Assembly: GCA_014656015.1 (NCBI GenBank)
Contig: BNBP01000013.1
Location: 1 to 64,000 of the forward strand
Direction: 5' to 3'
DNA: 64,000 nucleotides
Source of the DNA: Streptomyces griseoaurantiacus
GTDB lineage: Bacteria; Actinomycetota; Actinomycetes; Streptomycetales; Streptomycetaceae
In this document: positions 62,033 to 64,000 of the stretch, piece after piece
How the letters are laid out: every line of letters begins with the position of its first letter
Numbering within the stretch: position 1 is the stretch's first letter
Made by a program: the position numbers and the translations under genes
The notes under the pieces: generated by a model
Seen by the model: only the letters and a program-made list of their open reading frames with translations
Databases searched by the model: none
What the model was told of the DNA's origin: nothing

Positions 62033-62067
62033 GGTATGAGGGGGGTGCGGTCGCGCCCCCCTCATAC
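62033..62067 (-). terminator. terminator downstream of the kynurenine formamidase-like gene
   Basis: GGTATGAGGGGG (62033-62044) pairs perfectly with CCCCCTCATACC (62056-62067); 11-nt loop. It begins 6 nt after the stop of the gene 62073-63095 in its reading direction. Separates this operon from the esterase-acyltransferase operon. Confidence 0.85.
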
Positions 62068-62072
62068 CGTCC

Positions 62073-63095
62073 TCACCAGGCCAGTTGGGCGATCTCCTCG
62101 GCGACCACCGCGCAGGCGTCCGCCACCGGGTCGATCAGGGGGAAGTGGCCGACGTCCTCCAGCAGCGTCAGGCCCACCACCTCGCCCGCCTTGGCCGCCG
62201 CGTCGGCGTACGACTCGGCCACCGCCTGCGGCACCACCACGTCCGTACGGCCCTGCACCAGCGTGGTCGCGATGCCGGTCGGCAGCAGGAGCGAGGGGTC
62301 CGCGTACGGCCTGCGCAGCGCGAAGTGCTCGTCTCCGCCCAGCAGTTGGCGTGCCGCCCCCTCGCACACCGCCAGCTTCTCGGCGACCTCGAAGTCCGCC
62401 AGCGGGGCGAGGGCGACCACCCCGCGCAACGGGGCCGGCCGGTCGGTGCGCCAGGCCGCGTCGGCGGGCAGCAGATGCCGGGCGGCGGCCCACAGGGCGA
62501 GGTGGCCGCCCGCCGAGTGACCGGTCAGGACCGTGCGGTTCACGTCCGCCCGGGGAAGGGCCTCCCGGGCGAGCGCGGGCAGCGCGTCCAGGGCCGCCGC
62601 CACGTCGTCGAACGTCTCCGGCCACCGCCCGGCGACCGGCGTCGCACCACCCGAGGCGTCCGTCGAACCGGTCGCACCCACCGCACCGGCCGCGGAAGCC
62701 TCCGCGGAACCGGAACCGGAACCGGAACCGGCCGCGACCGCCTGCGTCGAGCCAGTCGCCGAACCGGTCGCGGTCGCGTCCGTCTCCCCCCGCCGGTACT
62801 CGACGTTCGCCACCGCGAAACCGCGGCGGGCCAGGAAGTCCGCGAACGGGGTGACGTGCCGGCGGTCGTACCGGGACCGCCAGGCCCCGCCGTGCAGCAC
62901 CACCACGAGCGGGGCCGTCCCCGCCGCCTCCGCCCCCGACGGCACGTGCCCGGCCCCGCCGCGCGGGGCGTAGAAGTCGATCACCTGGTCGGGGTGAGCG
63001 CCGTACGCGGCCGTGGCGTCCGGGGCGACGGGCGGATGTGAGAGGGCGGACGCCTCCTCGGCGGCGTCGCGGGCAGCGGCAGCCTGGTCCGGCAT
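62073..63095 (-). CDS. kynurenine formamidase-like alpha/beta hydrolase
   Basis: Product of 340 aa. Alpha/beta hydrolase of the HGG-W group: oxyanion motif VVVLHGGAWRSRYDRRH (HGGAW), nucleophile Ser in VLTGHSAGGHLALWAA, Asp in LVQGRTDVVVPQAVAESYAD, His in LLEDVGHFPLIDP. A Ser/Gly/Ala/Thr low-complexity insert (about residues 110-155) interrupts the fold between strands. Next to kynureninase on the same strand (108 bp apart), so the formamidase step of tryptophan catabolism (N-formylkynurenine to kynurenine) is the likely role. Confidence 0.85.
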   Translation of the reverse strand: MPDQAAAARDAAEEASALSHPPVAPDATAAYGAHPDQVIDFYAPRGGAGHVPSGAEAAGTAPLVVVLHGGAWRSRYDRRHVTPFADFLARRGFAVANVEYRRGETDATATGSATGSTQAVAAGSGSGSGSAEASAAGAVGATGSTDASGGATPVAGRWPETFDDVAAALDALPALAREALPRADVNRTVLTGHSAGGHLALWAAARHLLPADAAWRTDRPAPLRGVVALAPLADFEVAEKLAVCEGAARQLLGGDEHFALRRPYADPSLLLPTGIATTLVQGRTDVVVPQAVAESYADAAAKAGEVVGLTLLEDVGHFPLIDPVADACAVVAEEIAQLAW

Positions 63096-63203
63096 GGTCC
63101 AACCTCTCAGCGGCAGTGTGGAATTGGGCGCACGGCGGCCGGTGGGATTCCGGTCGCTGGCCGGGACGGTATCAGCCCCGTGACGTGCGCCCGCACCCGG
63201 ATG

Positions 63204-64000
63204 TCACGCTGGGTGAGAGCCGGACGGCCGCCCCGCCGCGGCGTCCGCCGCCGCTTCCGACTCCACATCCGCCGCCACCTCCGCCAGCACCCGCGCCGCC
63301 CGCTCCACCTCGGCGAAGCCCAGGTACAGCGGGGTGAACCCGAAGCGCAGGACGTCCGGCGCACGGAAGTCACCGACCACGCCCCGGGCGATCAGCCGCC
63401 GCATGACCTCCTCCGCGTCCGGGCAGCGCAGCGCCACCTGGCTGCCGCGCTCCGCGTGCGCGGCCGGGGTCACCGGTTCCACGCGGCCCGGCGGCAGATA
63501 CGCCTCGACGCACTCCAGGAAGAAGTCCGTCAGCGCGAGCGACTTGGCCCGCACCGCCTCGATCCGCACGCCGTCCCACACGTCCAGCGCCGCCTCGAGC
63601 GCGAGCATGGACAGGATGTCGGGAGTGCCGACCCGGCCGCGCAGGGCACCGGGCGCCGGTTCGTACTCCTGACGCATCCCGAACGGCCGGGCGTGCGAGT
63701 TCCAGCCGGGCAGGGGCGAGTCGAAACGCTCCTGGAGGTCCCGGCGCACGTACAGGAACGCCGGTGCGCCCGGCCCCCCGTTGAGGAACTTGTACGTGCA
63801 GCCCACCGCAAGGTCCACGCCGTGCGCGTCGAGCCCGACCGGCAGCGCGCCCGCACTGTGGCACAGGTCCCAGACGACGAGCGCGCCCGCCCCGTGCACG
63901 GCGGCGGTCAGCGCCGGCAGGTCGTGCAGCCGGCCGGTGCGGTAGTCGACGTGGTTGAGCAGCACCGCGGCCGTACGGTCGCCGCGCTCGCGCAGGACGG
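63204..64000 (-). CDS. kynU: kynureninase, C-terminal part (cut by window end)
   Basis: At least 265 aa, the 5' end lies beyond the window. Visible features of the PLP enzyme: VVWDLCHSAGALPVGLDAHG (Asp for PLP pyridine), PLP-lysine segment VGCTYKFLNGGPGAPAFLYV, then PLPGWNSHARPFGMRQEYEP and GRVGTPDILSMLALEAALDV. It cleaves kynurenine to anthranilate and alanine. With the formamidase-like hydrolase it forms part of a kynurenine operon; tryptophan 2,3-dioxygenase is expected upstream, outside the window. Confidence 0.95.
   Translation of the reverse strand, partial: VLRERGDRTAAVLLNHVDYRTGRLHDLPALTAAVHGAGALVVWDLCHSAGALPVGLDAHGVDLAVGCTYKFLNGGPGAPAFLYVRRDLQERFDSPLPGWNSHARPFGMRQEYEPAPGALRGRVGTPDILSMLALEAALDVWDGVRIEAVRAKSLALTDFFLECVEAYLPPGRVEPVTPAAHAERGSQVALRCPDAEEVMRRLIARGVVGDFRAPDVLRFGFTPLYLGFAEVERAARVLAEVAADVESEAAADAAAGRPSGSHPA

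Overview
The window is high-GC actinobacterial DNA and almost certainly a Streptomyces chromosome. Evidence: strong G/C at codon third positions, GTG and TTG starts, many 4-8 nt start/stop overlaps, SigE-family sigma factor, DUF397/XRE pairs, CYP107-like P450, several two-component systems. The order sigma factor - asd - ask ... recR - ybaB - SLATT ... purA ... P450 ... kynureninase resembles, from memory, the central chromosomal core of S. coelicolor.

Layout. (1) 1-2921 is the end of an integrated element: an IS3-family IS terminus at the left edge, three hypothetical genes of lower GC, then a 41-nt copy of the 3' part of a tRNA-Pro followed by a terminator. This looks like the far attachment site of a pSAM2-type element integrated at tRNA-Pro; the intact tRNA should lie to the left of the window. 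(2) 3027-5171: formate/nitrite-type channel, small membrane protein, HxlR regulator and a divergent RidA-like gene broken by two indels. (3) 5227-11941: OmpR-type two-component system divergent from a lipoprotein - periplasmic adaptor - MacB-like ATPase - permease operon. (4) 12004-18499: HIT protein, then a second two-component system divergent from two paralogous FtsX-type permeases and their ATPase. (5) 18369-20994: quinone oxidoreductase - Old Yellow Enzyme - MarR operon with twin operator-like sites upstream, divergent from an ABC-F ATPase (21211-22830). (6) 23051-30945: zinc-ribbon fragment, TatA-like protein, two-domain RCK/TrkA-N membrane protein, S9 peptidase, SURF1, and a sigma factor overlapping a secreted/anchored protein gene. 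(7) 31377-33871: ask-asd, the entry to the aspartate amino-acid family. (8) 34246-38307: four minus-strand genes (RmlD-like reductase, fused nucleotidyltransferase-like/APH kinase, cupin, HAD phosphatase) with a MITE-like inverted-repeat element between the last two. This is the best candidate for an undescribed pathway. (9) 38563-42185: accessory patch with Uma2 nuclease, HTH/zinc protein and an XRE-DUF397 pair. (10) 42178-46747: DUF5063, recR, ybaB, SLATT protein, Ser/Thr kinase. (11) 47082-53709: GntR regulator overlapping a large membrane glycosyltransferase, a hypothetical gene, purA and a degenerate diacylglycerol-kinase-like gene. (12) 53768-61923: P450, LuxR-type two-component pair, then an esterase - acyltransferase - kinase - regulator operon with overlapping genes and a paralogous second pair. 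(13) 62073-64000: kynurenine formamidase-like hydrolase and kynureninase (cut by the window end), part of tryptophan catabolism.

No rRNA, complete tRNA or CRISPR array was seen. All functional calls are from reading motifs by eye; no database search was run.
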